A stretch of 64,000 nt of DNA from Lacticaseibacillus baoqingensis. GTDB lineage: Bacteria; Bacillota; Bacilli; Lactobacillales; Lactobacillaceae. Position 1 is the first letter of the stretch; every line of letters begins with the position of its first letter. The notes under the pieces are model-generated. The model searched no databases and was not told where the DNA came from. It saw only the letters and a list, made by a program, of their open reading frames with translations. Shown here in pieces: positions 63,950 through 64,000 of the stretch. The translations under genes were made by a program, and so were the position numbers. Location of the stretch: assembly GCF_003946165.1 (NCBI RefSeq), contig NZ_RHOI01000011.1, positions 1 to 64,000 on the forward strand. The letters are read 5' to 3'.

Positions 63950-63974
63950 CAAAAAAATAAGCCCTGCGGCTTAT
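63950..63974 (-). terminator. Leftward terminator at the window edge
   Basis: ATAAGCC (63957-63963) pairs with GGCTTAT (63968-63974); the A tract to the left gives Ts on the minus strand. A leftward gene probably lies beyond 64000. Confidence 0.6.
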
Positions 63975-64000
63975 CTTGCAGTCACGTGAGGCTTGAAATT

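Larger units (their letters stand above)
29582..64000. mobile_element. Siphovirus prophage at tRNA-Leu, right end outside the window
   Basis: An integrase reading toward tRNA-Leu is followed by a divergent CI/Cro switch and rightward modules for replication, packaging, head, tail, lysis and a moron. At least 34 kb are present. The exact left core in the tRNA 3' end cannot be set without the right copy, which is beyond 64000. Genes look intact except one DUF1642-type gene with a nonsense codon. Confidence 0.95.

Noticed and set aside
63901-64000. Searched for a right attachment site matching the tRNA-Leu 3' end
   Set aside because: No copy of TTCGAGTC or TACCCGC is present; the prophage continues beyond the window.

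Overview
The window looks like a low-to-mid GC Firmicute chromosome, most likely Lactobacillaceae and perhaps the L. casei group. The grounds are a type I-E CRISPR repeat with a Cas2-DnaQ fusion, a WxL/DUF916 surface-protein cluster, lactobacillus-type siphophage genes, strong AGGAGG ribosome sites, frequent GTG/TTG starts, and yybP-ykoY and TPP riboswitches. Species cannot be fixed from the sequence alone.

Layout. (1) 1-5319: the 3' part of a type I-E cas operon (cse1 fragment, cse2, cas7, cas5, cas6e, cas1, cas2-dnaQ). cse1 keeps only its last ~140 codons; the first ~64 bases are non-coding and look like the end of an inserted element. (2) 5340-10658: one CRISPR array of 28-bp repeats and mostly 33-bp spacers, split in two by a ~2.4-kb phage-like remnant (tyrosine integrase, lipoprotein, ImmA/IrrE-type metallopeptidase). 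The remnant sits inside a repeat. Removing it between the 9-bp direct repeats TTCCCCGCA restores a perfect repeat. (3) 10700-29400: ordinary host genes: pncB-nadE NAD salvage, a WxL cluster, a putative Zur-controlled zinc-binding protein, redox enzymes, a P-type ATPase behind a Mn riboswitch, a TPP-riboswitch SDR gene, a three-gene ABC importer, SprT and GNAT proteins. (4) 29496-64000: tRNA-Leu(AAG) followed by a siphoprophage reaching the window edge: integrase, CI/Cro switch, antirepressor, replication, SSB, a family of DUF1642-like genes, ArpU, terminase, portal, head, tail, baseplate, holin, GH25 lysin and a P63C-domain moron. No right attachment site is in view.

How the parts relate. Spacer 8 (5795-5827) matches the resident prophage small-terminase gene (45150-45182) in 33 of 33 positions, with AA immediately 5'. 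Spacers 2, 3 and 15 match the prophage lysis module with 2, 5 and 5 mismatches, all with AA. A working type I-E system should not tolerate this, and the broken cse1 offers a direct explanation: Cascade lost its PAM-reading large subunit, and phages could then integrate, one into the array itself.

A second candidate system lies in the prophage head operon. A DxD glycosyltransferase gene (50518-51396) follows the major capsid gene, and both the capsid and major tail proteins end in the same threonine-rich tail (TTTTTTSHA). This suggests phage-encoded O-glycosylation of the virion.
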